The translations under genes and the position numbers were made by a program. The notes under the pieces are model-generated. The model saw nothing but the letters and a program-made list of their open reading frames with translations. It was not told the origin of the DNA and did no database searches. Of a stretch of DNA of 64,000 nt, positions 12,906 to 23,249 are shown piece after piece (position 1 is the stretch's first letter; each line of letters opens with the position of its first letter). Origin of the DNA: Theobroma cacao (Eukaryota > Streptophyta > Magnoliopsida > Malvales > Malvaceae); the NCBI RefSeq assembly GCF_000208745.1, contig NC_030858.1, forward strand, positions 19,741,370-19,805,369, given 5' to 3'.

Positions 12906-13518
12906 TGTGAAATCCCAATTTTTCTTGATGATTTTGAGTATTAATGAATTATGTGGATGGATTATGCTCTAAGATAATGTTGGATGTTGGATGAATTTTT
13001 TTCCCAACTTTATTTACATGAAATTCTTCTTATGATGTTGTTGAATTAATGTGGTAACTGATGTATGAGAAAATGGAATTAAATAAAGGCCAAAGGAAAG
13101 CATTTTTGTAGAACAGGGCATGAATGGTCGATCTTTGAACAAGGAGGGTTGATTTTTGGAGTGGAATAAGCTTTAGAGAGCTATTGGATGTGTCTAGGAT
13201 CAACCCCTGAGCAAGGGAGGGTCGATCCCAACATGATAAGCTCTTTAACAAGCTTCTAGAATGGCCTAGGATCCACCCTCGTGGAAGGGAGGATCGATCC
13301 CAACAAGAGAAAACACTTAAAAATATTTTGGGAAGCTTTAGGATCAACCCTTAATGAAAAAGGGTCGATCCCTAAAAGCTGGGAATGTAAGATAAGCTAC
13401 AAGAACTCATAAAGGTTGACCCCTTAAGGTCAAGGGTTGATCTTAGCTACTTGTAGATAGAAAAATAAGCCTAAGGATCGAGCCCTAAGGTTTAAAGAGT
13501 CAATCTCAAGGCTCCAGT
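12906..13518 (+). repeat. Ty3/gypsy-type LTR fragment with paired inverted-motif array
   Basis: It starts TGTGAAATCCCAAT, resembling the TGTGAAACC start of the complete gypsy LTR at 33961, and breaks off at 13518 where a different LTR end (tgtcacggtcc) begins. From 13127 to 13509 it carries six pairs of the form aggatcaaccc ... gggtcgatccc. Members of a pair are separated by about 12-15 bases, and pairs repeat about every 71 bases (13127, 13197, 13269, 13340, 13412, 13475). No coding sequence is present. Confidence 0.6.
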
Positions 13519-15135
13519 GTCACGGTCCAAACCCTGGTGTTCATGACCGGCACACGAGCCTGGCAGGCAAAGTTCACGAGACCCGAGCAAGCCTCAGAGT
13601 TCAAATCAAACATACATAGCCAAGGGATCTCATGATCAAATATTCATAAATAAACTTTGAATTTAAATATAAAACATTATCCCTTGCACATAAGTCTTAT
13701 ATGATATTTATAAGGTCATACATTGGCCATATAAGGTAAGTTCGTATATAACAACCCTCACACAATTTTCAAATGGTACATAAACTTTGTGGCGTTCATG
13801 GGTTGGAGAAGGAAGAGGTACAATCGTGGTAGCCACATCACTTCTTAAAGGTAATGTTATTTTTCTGATTACTTTTCTTCTAATTTTGTTTATATTAAAA
13901 CCACCAAGGTGATCCATGAGTCGCGGCATGGCATGGTATGTTTAAATTTTTATTTTTCGCTGCGTATGATAATTGTTATCTCTAAGTTTCATGCCATTTC
14001 AGTAAGAATACCACTCAATTATAGCCCATTGTGGGGGTAAGAGTACCACATGAATATAGCCCATTGTGAGGGTAAGAATACCAACTTGACATTGTGAATG
14101 GTATGTATAAGAAAATGTGTGTTGATGATAAAGTACTTATATGAACAATGATGTGATTTAAATATTTAATTTTGTGGTTTTGCCTTGAATGGATATCATG
14201 GTATTAATGAGTATGATGATTTAATAGTAACTTTAACCTCCAAGTGAGAGGTAATGCTCGAAGGTCAAGTCGTGAGCTAGTATAATGCCGTTACCTAAGT
14301 TGAAGGTATCGGTACCCTTGATGTGAACTCTCTCGTTTTCTCCTTGCAAATATTTTGTTTTTGGAGCTATAGATGGTTACTGATTCTTAGGCAACTTGGC
14401 TTTCTAATGCATTTATAAAATGTTTGAAATGAGATTATTGATGTTTGAAAGGATTATGTTAAAGTTTACAAACTCATATTGAATTTTTGCAAAGTATGGT
14501 TTGATGCAAAAACTCTTTCCCCCTTGCTTGTCTCTTTTCCCTTATCTACTTATGGAGTCCTTGTAACTTACCCGTTATTTTCTCTTTCTTTTGTTTTACA
14601 AATTAGTAGCTCGCTTAACTAGGAGCCTTGTGGAGTAGTAGCTTAGCTTATACTTGGTAGGTATGGTAATACCTTTCTTCCAGTTTACTCAGTTCATTAC
14701 ACTCCGCAATGTGTCAAGTCAAGTCTTTTAATGTTGGCACTTGGATGACACTTGGTTATGTAAATAAATGTTGATACGCTCATATTTGTTTATTAATTGT
14801 GAATATTGTGTTGAGTCTTGGAAATGGGTGCAAGTAAATGTTAACACTATGATGAAAGAACCATAGGAGATGTAGGCACGTAATGCGTGCCGAATCACAT
14901 ATGGTATGTATAGAAATCACACTTGATGTTGAGAAGTTCCATGGTTGTGTGATGGTACGTATGTGATAAATGAATGTATTATGATGCACACGTTATGTTG
15001 AGATGTTTCATAATAATACGACAATGCGTATATAATTATAATGTTGTATGAATGTGGTGGATGTTAAACCCAAGCATGATGAATAAGGCTTGTTTAGGTC
15101 TAGTGGGTCATACCCACGTAGACTCATGTGCTAGT
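13519..15135. repeat. Rearranged LTR relics, both orientations
   Basis: The left part begins tgtcacggtccaaaccc, the form of a - strand LTR end, and runs to about 13730. The right part, to about 15135, is + strand: near its end gcttgtttaggtctagtggg followed by a repeated 'cccacgtagactcatg' block parallels the last ~40 bases of the LTRs at 36475 and 44980. The two parts may be nested or inverted pieces of one or two LTRs. No gene is present; frames in it are short and unsupported. Confidence 0.5.
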
Positions 15136-15755
15136 TACAATCCTTCATGAAACGAGATGTGATAATTGTTTTATAAAATCTCATTTATAAAGTTCAAATA
15201 AAATTGATTTAATTATTTTTTTTCAAAAACGTATTTCAAATTATAAATTTATATAATATTAAAAGGTTAAAATCCAAAAGTTTTACATTTCGTACCATTC
15301 TAGTTCAATTCAACGATTAGTAGAATATGAAATGATTTTTCAAATAAATTTTATTTTTTTCATTTTTTTCAAAAAATTTATTTTGAAATCATTAATTAAT
15401 GGAATATAAAAAGATTAAAATCAATATGATAATGTTTTATGAATTTCCTCTCCCTATCATTTTCATTTTTTCTTTTTTAAAAGTTTATTTTGAAATCATT
15501 AATTAATAAAATACGAAAAGATTGAACTTTATATGTATGTGTGTGTAAGTGTGTGTCTATATATATAGAAGATTATTACTTAAAAGTATATAGTGGGGTA
15601 TATATACACATTTTACTGAAATATTGAATTATTATGTTTGCAATTTTTTGAGTAATCCTTTCCCACATGCAACATCATAATAAACTTAATATGTTCAAAT
15701 AATAAAATAAGTGTAGAATTAATTAGCAGCTTATATTATTTAATTTCACTTTAAT
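15136..15755. other. AT-rich spacer
   Basis: No gene or clear repeat boundary. A similar phrase, attttgaaatcattaattaa, occurs at about 15380 and 15490, suggesting a local duplication. A TG/TA-rich stretch lies at 15535-15570. Confidence 0.5.
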
Positions 15756-15974
15756 ATGCCCTATAATATTAAAGGAGTAGCCGGAAGCCTAGCAAGACTA
15801 CTGAACTGGTTTGGTGCATGGGCAGTTTCTTACACTTTCAACTTCTTTATGAGCTGGAGCTCCTATGGTACCTTCATTCTTTATTCTGCAATCAATGCAT
15901 TGTTTGTGGTCACAGTGGTTCCTGAAACAAAGGGGGAAACCCTGGAACAAATTCAAGCAGCCATTAATGCATAG
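15756..15974 (+). pseudogene. 3' fragment of an ERD6-like sugar transporter
   Basis: The 72-residue frame matches the C-terminal end of plant ERD6-like (monosaccharide transporter family) proteins, which export sugar across the vacuolar or plasma membrane. Recognisable are [10 protein letters not shown], a membrane segment [18 protein letters not shown], and the family signature [14 protein letters not shown] just before the stop. Full proteins have about 480-500 residues and 12 membrane helices; only about the last two are present, so this cannot work. The methionine is an ordinary internal position, not a start. Several residues seem missing between the last helix and the PETKG motif. No upstream exon is seen in the AT-rich sequence before it. 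It could also be the terminal exon of a gene whose other exons are lost. Confidence 0.75.
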
Positions 15975-17348
15975 AGAATCAAGAAAATGAAGCAGCTCAT
16001 TCTTCAGTGAAGCAGATATCTTGAGAGATTGGAGAGGCTTCCTAGAAATGAAGAACATTTACTGATGCCTTCAAAATCAAGCAAATTGGATGCTACATTT
16101 GGGTATTTTATAATGGAAATGAGATATTAACACTGAAGGAGATACAAAAACAAAAGGCGCCATTTCTACGCTAAAGGAAAGCAAATGAGAACGAGACATC
16201 AGGCTCTGCTTCCCTTTTATAAGATGCATTGCCAATCAGAAATTATTTACAACCCAAAACGTTGTATTCGTAAAATTAAATTATTGTCTACACAATTTTA
16301 TTTTTTGTGTTTGATTTTAATATTGTTATTAGTAAATCATGGTCATGGATCCTTACATTCAAGGTGGAAAACCACTTACCCAAAAATTAGTGAACCATTT
16401 CCTTTGCAAAAAAAAAAAAAAATTAATTAGGTTATTGTAATTGTTTTAGTTATCTTAATATTTATATATATTATGTGAATGAAATGCATATAAAAAGAAT
16501 TTTTTTAATAGATGATATTTTATATATTATAATATAATAATACGTATGAAATTATATTATAGTTGTATTTATAAAATTATTAATTTTTATTTCATTAGAT
16601 CATATGATTATTTATTGTTTATTTCTTAAAAGTTTTTTTAGTATTGATTATTATGCTTGCAATAATTTCAATTACTTTTATGATGAAAAGCCAAAACAAA
16701 ACATTTTTTTAAAAACAAAATAGATGATGATCCGAATCGAACCCTAATTAAGTATTTTGCTAAGAGGATGATAATGGATTAAAAACAAAGTTGCTGATTC
16801 TTTTTCTAAATGTTTACTTGCTACAAATTCTTTTTTCAGTTAATTATTTTATATAGGAGAAGGAAAATTCTAACCTCATTCTTTGAGCATGATGATCCTA
16901 TATACATCAACTACTGAATCAAATATTCAAATTCACTTTTAAGTTATAGAACTTATTTAAGCTAATAAGTTTAAATAAAGGTTAAAAAAGTAAAATTACA
17001 TGATAAAAATAGTTTTAATGCTACGCTTCATTGAAATACAAACTCTAAGTGGGATTATTTAGCTTTTATATCTGAATTCTAAAACTTTATTAAATTTGGA
17101 AATGAGAGAGTAAATATTATATAATTGTAAAATTAAAATGGTTATGGAATGCAATCTTGGCCGAACCAAGTTGAAAAATGGGGGCGCTACCTTTAATTGA
17201 CTTTGACATTGCCACTCTCGAACGCCATCTCACAAAAAGACAAACTCGTTGAAACAAACTACATTGTTGTTGTAATTTTAAGTATTTTGGGTACAAACTG
17301 TTTTGCTAGTTTAAAAGACTTAAGCTGGCAAGGTGTGAAAGTGTTCCT
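15975..17348. other. Intergenic region upstream of the P450 gene
   Basis: No gene is supported. The region is AT-rich with a poly(A) run at about 16409-16422 and a SINE-like relic at 16850-16932. The last few hundred bases should contain the P450 promoter; apart from the TATA box no regulatory element is clear enough to name. Confidence 0.6.
16850..16932 (-). repeat. tRNA-derived SINE-like copy B
   Basis: Read on the - strand it has an A-box-like tttgattcagtagttgatgt and a B-box-like ggttagaattttcc in the same spacing as the copies at 8150 and 30320. It is strongly diverged, and the assignment rests on comparison with the better-preserved copy at 30320. Confidence 0.45.
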
Positions 17349-17355
17349 TATAAAA
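17349..17355 (+). promoter_or_regulatory. TATA box of the P450 gene
   Basis: tataaaa lies 56 bases before the ATG at 17411. Transcription would be expected about 30 bases downstream, near 17380, leaving a short leader. It is the only good TATA match close to the start codon. Confidence 0.6.
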
Positions 17356-17410
17356 AACCCCTTATTCTTTGCAAACAAACTCACACTCCAACGATCCCAC
17401 AAAGCGCAAT

Positions 17411-19896
17411 ATGGAGCATTTCTATCTCTCCCTCCTCCTACTCTTTGTTTCCTTTGTAACTCTCTCCCTCTTCGTCCTTTTCTACAGGCATAAGTCCAAC
17501 TACTCCGCCCCTAACCTCCCTCCAGGCAAGCCCGGCCTTCCCATCGTCGGCGAGAGCCTCGAGTTCCTGTCTACCGGATGGAAAGGCCACCCAGAAAAGT
17601 TCATATTCGACCGCATAGCCAAGTACTCTTCTCAGGTCTTCAAGACCAATATTCTTGGCGAGCCTGCAGCCGTCTTCTGCGGTGCTGCCGGTAACAAGTT
17701 CTTGTTTTCTAACGAAAACAAGCTTGTCACTGCATGGTGGCCAAGCTCGGTTGACAAAATCTTCCCATCCTCTTTGCAAACTTCATCCAAAGAGGAATCG
17801 AAAAAAATGAGGAAACTCCTCCCTCAGTTCTTGAAACCTGAGGCCTTGCAAAGGTATATAGGTATCATGGATACTATTGCCCAGAGACACTTTGCTTCGG
17901 GATGGGAAAACAAAGATGAAGTGGTGGTGTTCCCGCTTGCAAAGAGGTATACCTTTTGGTTAGCTTGTCGTTTGTTTTTGAGTATCGAGGATCCCAACCA
18001 CGTAGCAAAGTTTGAGGGTCCTTTCCATCTCTTGGCTTCTGGGATCATTTCTCTTCCCATTGATCTGCCTGGAACCCCATTTAACCGTGGCATAAAGGCA
18101 TCAAATTTCATTAGAAAAGAGCTTGTGAAGATCATCAAGCAAAGAAAGGTAGATCTTGCAGAGGGAAAGGCGTCACCAACTCAAGATATACTGTCCCACA
18201 TGTTGTTGACGAGTGATGAGAATGGACAGTTTATGAACGAGATGGATATTGCTGACAAGATCCTTGGATTATTGATTGGAGGACATGACACGGCCAGCGC
18301 TGCCTGCACTTTCATTGTCAAGTATCTTGCAGAGCTTCCTCACATGTATGAAGAAGTTTACAAGGGTATGTTTTCTCTACCTTTACACTTGTTCCCCTTT
18401 TTTTTCTTCTTTTTGTTATACTTCCCATACGTATTGAAGGTTTTCAGCTCTACGGAGATATTCCATGCAACTATTCATCAATTGATTGTTACTTTTTAAT
18501 CATTGGAAGTGAAAAGCATTTTTTATATATGACAAAAGCAAACAATAATTTTCAGTAATAAAAATTAAACATATAATAATTTTTTGGAAATAAAATGTAT
18601 AGTTTTAGTAATTTTATCTATAATAAGTATATATTTTAGTCATTTATTCAATGTTTTTATTCGGGTAAATTTTTTCTAATGGTTTGCCTTTACTATACTT
18701 TGGCATCTTTTTTAGAAAGTAAGGTAAATAGATAATATAGCTGCCTAAAATGGAACTTACTTTTAACATAAAGGTGGTTGTTAAGGATTATAAATTGTTA
18801 GATCATTGGTTTTTTTTTAAAATTTATTTAATAAACTTAAATGAATTTTTATAATTATCAGTTGGTTTCAAATTGAATTGTTATTCTTAATATGCAATAT
18901 GAAAACATATAAATTATTCAAATAACTTCTCTTAATCTTTATACATATATTTGCAAATTAACATCTTATTATTGCTCCTCTATGTCCTTGTGCGTGAACC
19001 CTTTCCTGTTGGTGCTTTTCTCATTAACTTACATTAAATCGGTCAAGAAACATAAAGTTAGCCAAGACGAAGTGAAGAGAAGGAAAGGAAAGAAAAGTTC
19101 ACTTTATTATTAGTCAAATTAATATAACTGGTCACTTTTGAATTAGTTTTAAGCGAAAGTTCCAAAAATTAGTGTGAACCAAAATTCTCATAAAAAAAAC
19201 AAAAGCTGTCTGAGTTTGGAATAGATGCATGGGCTTCCTCAGTCAACCTTCAATGGTGCAAGAAATTATTTTTGTTGGTTGAATAAACTAAATCTTTTAT
19301 ATACTTATTTATCTAGTCAAGTGCATGTAAAATACTGAAATTTGAACAAGTCACCAACCCCCGTAAGTTGAAAAATACCTAAATTCTAGGACTAAAACAT
19401 CATATGTGAACCAATCATAACGGCTTGATGACCTCTCCAAATTTAGGACAAAGTCTTCCTACTTCCAAAGTAAATACAAATGTCATGATCCAATATTATA
19501 CTTGTTAGAAAACCATTTGTCTTGCCGATTGAAAATATACCTGGGGCGGTCTTTGTTTTATGGTATATATTGTTCATTGAGCCGGCAACAACAGTTGAAC
19601 TAGCAAGTTGGCGGATATGCCTGCCTGGAATTCAATTTCCCTCCTTTTCCCTGTACAGAACAAATTGAGATAGCAAATTCAAAAGCCCCTGGTGAATTAC
19701 TCAATTGGGACGACATCCAGAAGATGAAGTATTCATGGAATGTTGCCTGTGAAGTGCTGAGACTTGCCCCACCACTACAAGGTGCTTTTAGGGAAGCCAT
19801 CAATGACTTCATTTTCAATGGTTTCTCCATTCCAAAGGGCTGGAAGGTGACTCCTCATTCTCCCATTCATAATCTTTTTGACCCAATATGAAAACA

Positions 19897-19934
<38 letters not shown>

Positions 19935-20290
19935 AAAAAAAATTGGTTAACTTTCTTTGTTTCTTAATTAAGTCCCTCTTCCTTGTGCAGTTATATTGGA
20001 GTGCAAACTCAACACATAGAAACCCCGAATGCTTCCCGGACCCACTGAAATTTGACCCTTCAAGGTTTGAAGGAAATGGGCCAGCTCCTTACACATTCGT
20101 TCCGTTTGGTGGAGGTCCTAGGATGTGCCCTGGCAAGGAATATGCTCGATTGGAAATACTTGTTTTCATGCACAATCTTGTCAAAAGGTTCAAATGGGAG
20201 AAATTGCTTCCTGATGAGAAGATTATCGTTGACCCCATGCCAATGCCTGCAAAGGGTCTTCCAGTTCACCTTTATCCTCACAAAGCTTAA
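17411..20290 (+). CDS. CYP716A-type cytochrome P450 (beta-amyrin 28-oxidase family)
   Basis: The predicted enzyme is an ER-anchored haem monooxygenase that oxidises pentacyclic triterpene scaffolds; many CYP716A members oxidise C-28 of beta-amyrin, alpha-amyrin or lupeol to the acids. Exons are 17411-18365, 19659-19846 and 19991-20290, with GT-AG introns in phases 1 and 0, giving 480 residues, the usual family length. Visible motifs are an N-terminal membrane anchor (about 4-25), a proline-rich hinge (34-44), the I-helix oxygen-binding motif GGHDTA (290-295), the ExxR salt bridge EVLR (350-353), PSRF (404-407) and the haem loop [13 protein letters not shown] with ligand Cys427. The start follows the MEHFY opening common in the family; an in-frame ATG at 17369 would add 14 atypical residues. 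No lesion was found. Family is secure, but exact substrate cannot be read from sequence. Confidence 0.9.
18366..19658 (+). other. Intron 1 of the P450 gene
   Basis: It starts gtatgt and ends ctgtacag, splitting a codon after its first base (g|aa, Glu319). It is 1293 bases and AT-rich, with no gene or well-defined element. The open frame that runs past the exon end to 18499 is read-through, not coding sequence. Confidence 0.85.
19898..19932 (+). repeat. (AT)n microsatellite in P450 intron 2
   Basis: About 16 uninterrupted AT units lie inside the 144-base second intron (19847-19990), about 58 bases before the 3' splice site. Length variation is likely between individuals; an effect on splicing is possible but not shown. 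Confidence 0.9.
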
Positions 20291-21365
20291 AGTGGCTTTA
20301 CCTCTCGAGTCAACACATTCGTTATCTCTCTTGCAGTACAAAAGCAATTGTAATTTTTGTTTTCAACTCTTGGGTCTGTCATGTTTGAGCATCAGCACAT
20401 TTTACACTACGTCTCTGTTTATTACGTTAGCTTTTTTACGTTATAGTTGTAAAATGAATACTAAATAATTTTTGTTTATTGTGATATATAACAGGTACAT
20501 GGTTTGACGGGTATCAATACCTTATTTCACAACATCCATGGTATTAGTATTAACTAATTCTTGCAAACAAAATCAATAAGATCATTGAGAAGTATCTCTG
20601 AGCTTATTTAAACGATCTTCCAATTGAGGAGAACTAGAAGAAACTGATTCCTTTGATAGATCTAACTAGCCAATATGCACCAGGATTTGCCTTGTTATTA
20701 TAAAATTGAGTCCATCTATCGTGACATATATAAATTAATAAATGAAAATGAATGAATTCTAATAAAAATTGACCTTAGTGTAAGATCAATATGTTAATTA
20801 TAAATATGAATCATTAATTTAAATTTAAACTTGTAACTTGTAAAACTCAATATCAAATAACAGCTTTATAAATTAATTAAAAATATTTCAATTACTGGAT
20901 TTTTTGTTTACATTAGATATCATTTCTTTACTACCCATTTGCCTTTGGATAAAAAACAATCATTGTTTGACCTCCTGACACAATTGGATGTGGTTTGCTT
21001 GTTACTCAAACCATTTCAAGAATCTGTAAGTTGATTTGCGATAATCTGCATGTAGAAATCCTTTATTTCTCCTCCTTCCTCATTCTTCAATTCTTTCTCC
21101 TAACACTCGGAGATATCCATATGATACTAGTCATGGAAAATCTTCTTCCATACAAAAAAAAAAAAAAATCTGAGTGTTTGACCGATCTGGTGGAGAGACT
21201 ATTCTTTGTACACGGTATATCCACGCCTAAAGACTCATCCAACAAGGGTTTTGGGTGGTCAGTGAACTAGAATAATGGTAGAGGCTCCACCGATGATGTT
21301 CCCACCATGACCCGAGTGCACCACTTCAATTGTCACAAATTGGCACTAAATAAACTTATCAAATT
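20291..21365. other. 3' flank of the P450 gene and intergenic stretch
   Basis: The first ~200 bases are presumably 3' UTR, but no single poly(A) signal stands out. No second gene is seen; frames at 20052 and 20995 have no recognisable content and one of them is a shadow of exon 3. Confidence 0.6.
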
Positions 21366-23040
21366 TGTAACACCCGCGATCTTGATGATTACCTATGCAT
21401 GGAAGTCAAACAAATTAAGAGCTAATTTGAACCTTGATGTATATGATTATGAATTAAGGGAAGATGATATGAATATGTTCATATGTGAATGACGATGATA
21501 TATATAAGTATGTGAAGGCTCAAAATAATGTTGTGCATATGTTTGGCACATGAATAATATTGTGCATTTAATTGGCACATAGATGAATATGACATTTAAG
21601 CAAATTATGTTAAGTTTTGACTGATATATTATGTGGCATAGAGCATGAATGAGAATTTGAATTGTATGATGAGTTTATGTAATGATGTTGAGCATTTCAT
21701 GATGAATTAAGATGAGAATGTAAGCAGGAAGTGAATGTGAAGTTTGAAATTTGAACTTAGGAAGCTTGGGGTGTTGAAAATATGCAATTTGGAGTAAATG
21801 TATCAATACATTCTTAATAGGAAGAACACAAAGAGGCATTTTATGAATTTTCTATTGATACATTTAAGAATGTATCAATAGATTTGAAGAAGAAAGCATT
21901 CTATGTAATTTCTATTAATACATTGTCCAAATATATTGATAGATTTCGGCCAGGGGACATTTTGTGAAACATGCATCGATAGATTTCCTCAATTTATCGA
22001 TACAATTTGTGTAGAGAGCATTCTATGTGATTTCTATCGATACATTGCCTCATGTATCGATAGATTTGAAGAAAATCCATGAAAATGTATTGATACATTT
22101 ACAAATGTATCGATACTTGCATGTAAATTTGAATATATATATATATAAGAGCTTTGTGTTGTTCGCCCATTTGAAAACAAAGGAAAATAAAACCTCTCTA
22201 TACAGCCCTTGGATTCCCATGTCCCACCCAAAGAAATTTGAAGTTTGGAGAAGGCATTTCAAGCCTAGAAAATCAATCTAGAGGTAAGATTAAAGCTTTT
22301 AACCGATCAATTTTCAATTTCAATGGTTCATAAGTTAAAATTTTCATTATTCCAACTTCGGTGGTTGATGATGCTTGAAGTTGCTGTAGATTTGGAATTT
22401 CAATGAGTCAAACTAGCTACTAAGGTGAGAATTAAGTATATTATTTATGAATTAAAGGAATTTGAGTTTGTATGACAAATAGCTAGAAGTGGAGCTATTT
22501 TAAAATGCTGGAAATCTACTGAAAGCTAAGAATAATGGTTGGTGTGAGCTTTATGTGCAAGGGAGAATTAAGGTGTGAGCTTGCTACTGAGTTGAGAGTA
22601 ACTGTATGATAAGGAGAATTTAGATTGATTGCTGCAAGAGCAAAGTGTCAAGGTGAGTGGGAATGTTTTATAAATTTTGAGCATAATGACTTTGATGTGC
22701 ATATATGCTTCTTGTGATATGATATATGTGTCTAGAAATGTTACGTCTAGACTAATAGATGCTTATAAATTGCATGCAACTCCTAGAGGAACAATGTCTA
22801 GGCAAGATATTGATAAACAACTTTGATGTTTCTAGGAATGAACCTCATGATTAGCAATGTTATTATGTGAACTATGACAGATCTTAGATTATGAAATTGA
22901 TGATATTCCATAATAAATTAATGGATGTATTGTTATGAATTGTCAATGGTAATTGAGAGAACAAATTTTATGTACATGATGTATAATATGAGTTGACTCT
23001 CACACAATTACTATGGAAGTTTAGTGAGGAGTTATGATCA
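21366..23040 (+). repeat. Degenerate Ty3/gypsy LTR with TATCGATA array
   Basis: The left side begins tgtaacacccgcgatc, an LTR-like TG start. The order of parts parallels the complete gypsy LTRs: a motif array (21851-22110), a TATA-like (ta)n tract at about 22134-22148, a transcribed-leader-like stretch, then caaggtgagtgggaatg at about 22653, which resembles the caggtgagtgaacttgc block at 35210. The right edge is uncertain. No coding sequence. Confidence 0.5.
21851..22115 (+). repeat. Array of paired TATCGATACATT motifs, ~60 bp period
   Basis: Five inverted pairs such as tctatcgatacatt ... atgtatcgatagat occur at about 21851, 21911, 21972, 22032 and 22086. Members of a pair are separated by only 4-8 bases, and pairs are separated by a conserved phrase like gagcattctatgtgat. 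Each pair could form a hairpin. Confidence 0.75.
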
Positions 23041-23044
23041 CCAA

Positions 23045-23249
23045 TGATATGAATTAAGTATGTTCTGTCCAAGAGTGAATTCTCCAACTATAAAAAAGAC
23101 TTCTCCAACACATTTTAAGAGAAAAAAGAGCTAAGAAAAAGATCATTTGATCTAGGATCAAATGAAATGAAGAAGAAAAGGAAAAAAAAAAGAGGAAAAC
23201 CAAGCTAGAGCAAGCCACTCAAATTTTTCCAAAAAGCTTGTGAGCTATC
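23045..23249 (+). repeat. Copia-type LTR relic, left part
   Basis: Contains caactataaaaaagac at about 23087, matching the TATA region caactataaaaaggac of the copia-type LTR at 30034, followed by a similar purine-rich leader. It is interrupted at 23249 by the solo LTR 23250-24637 and resumes at 24638. Confidence 0.5.

Noticed and set aside
13120..13510. CRISPR-like array
   Set aside because: Regular spacing of inverted words recalls a CRISPR, but repeats are inverted pairs with drifting sequence in a plant LTR; there is no cas context and the host is a eukaryote.
17438..18138. - strand frames of 113 and 104 codons opposite the P450 exon 1
   Set aside because: Shadows of the coding strand with no family resemblance.
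18366..18499. Extension of P450 exon 1 to the stop at 18499
   Set aside because: The extra residues are low-complexity intron read-through; splicing at 18365/18366 joins exactly into the conserved EQIEIA continuation.
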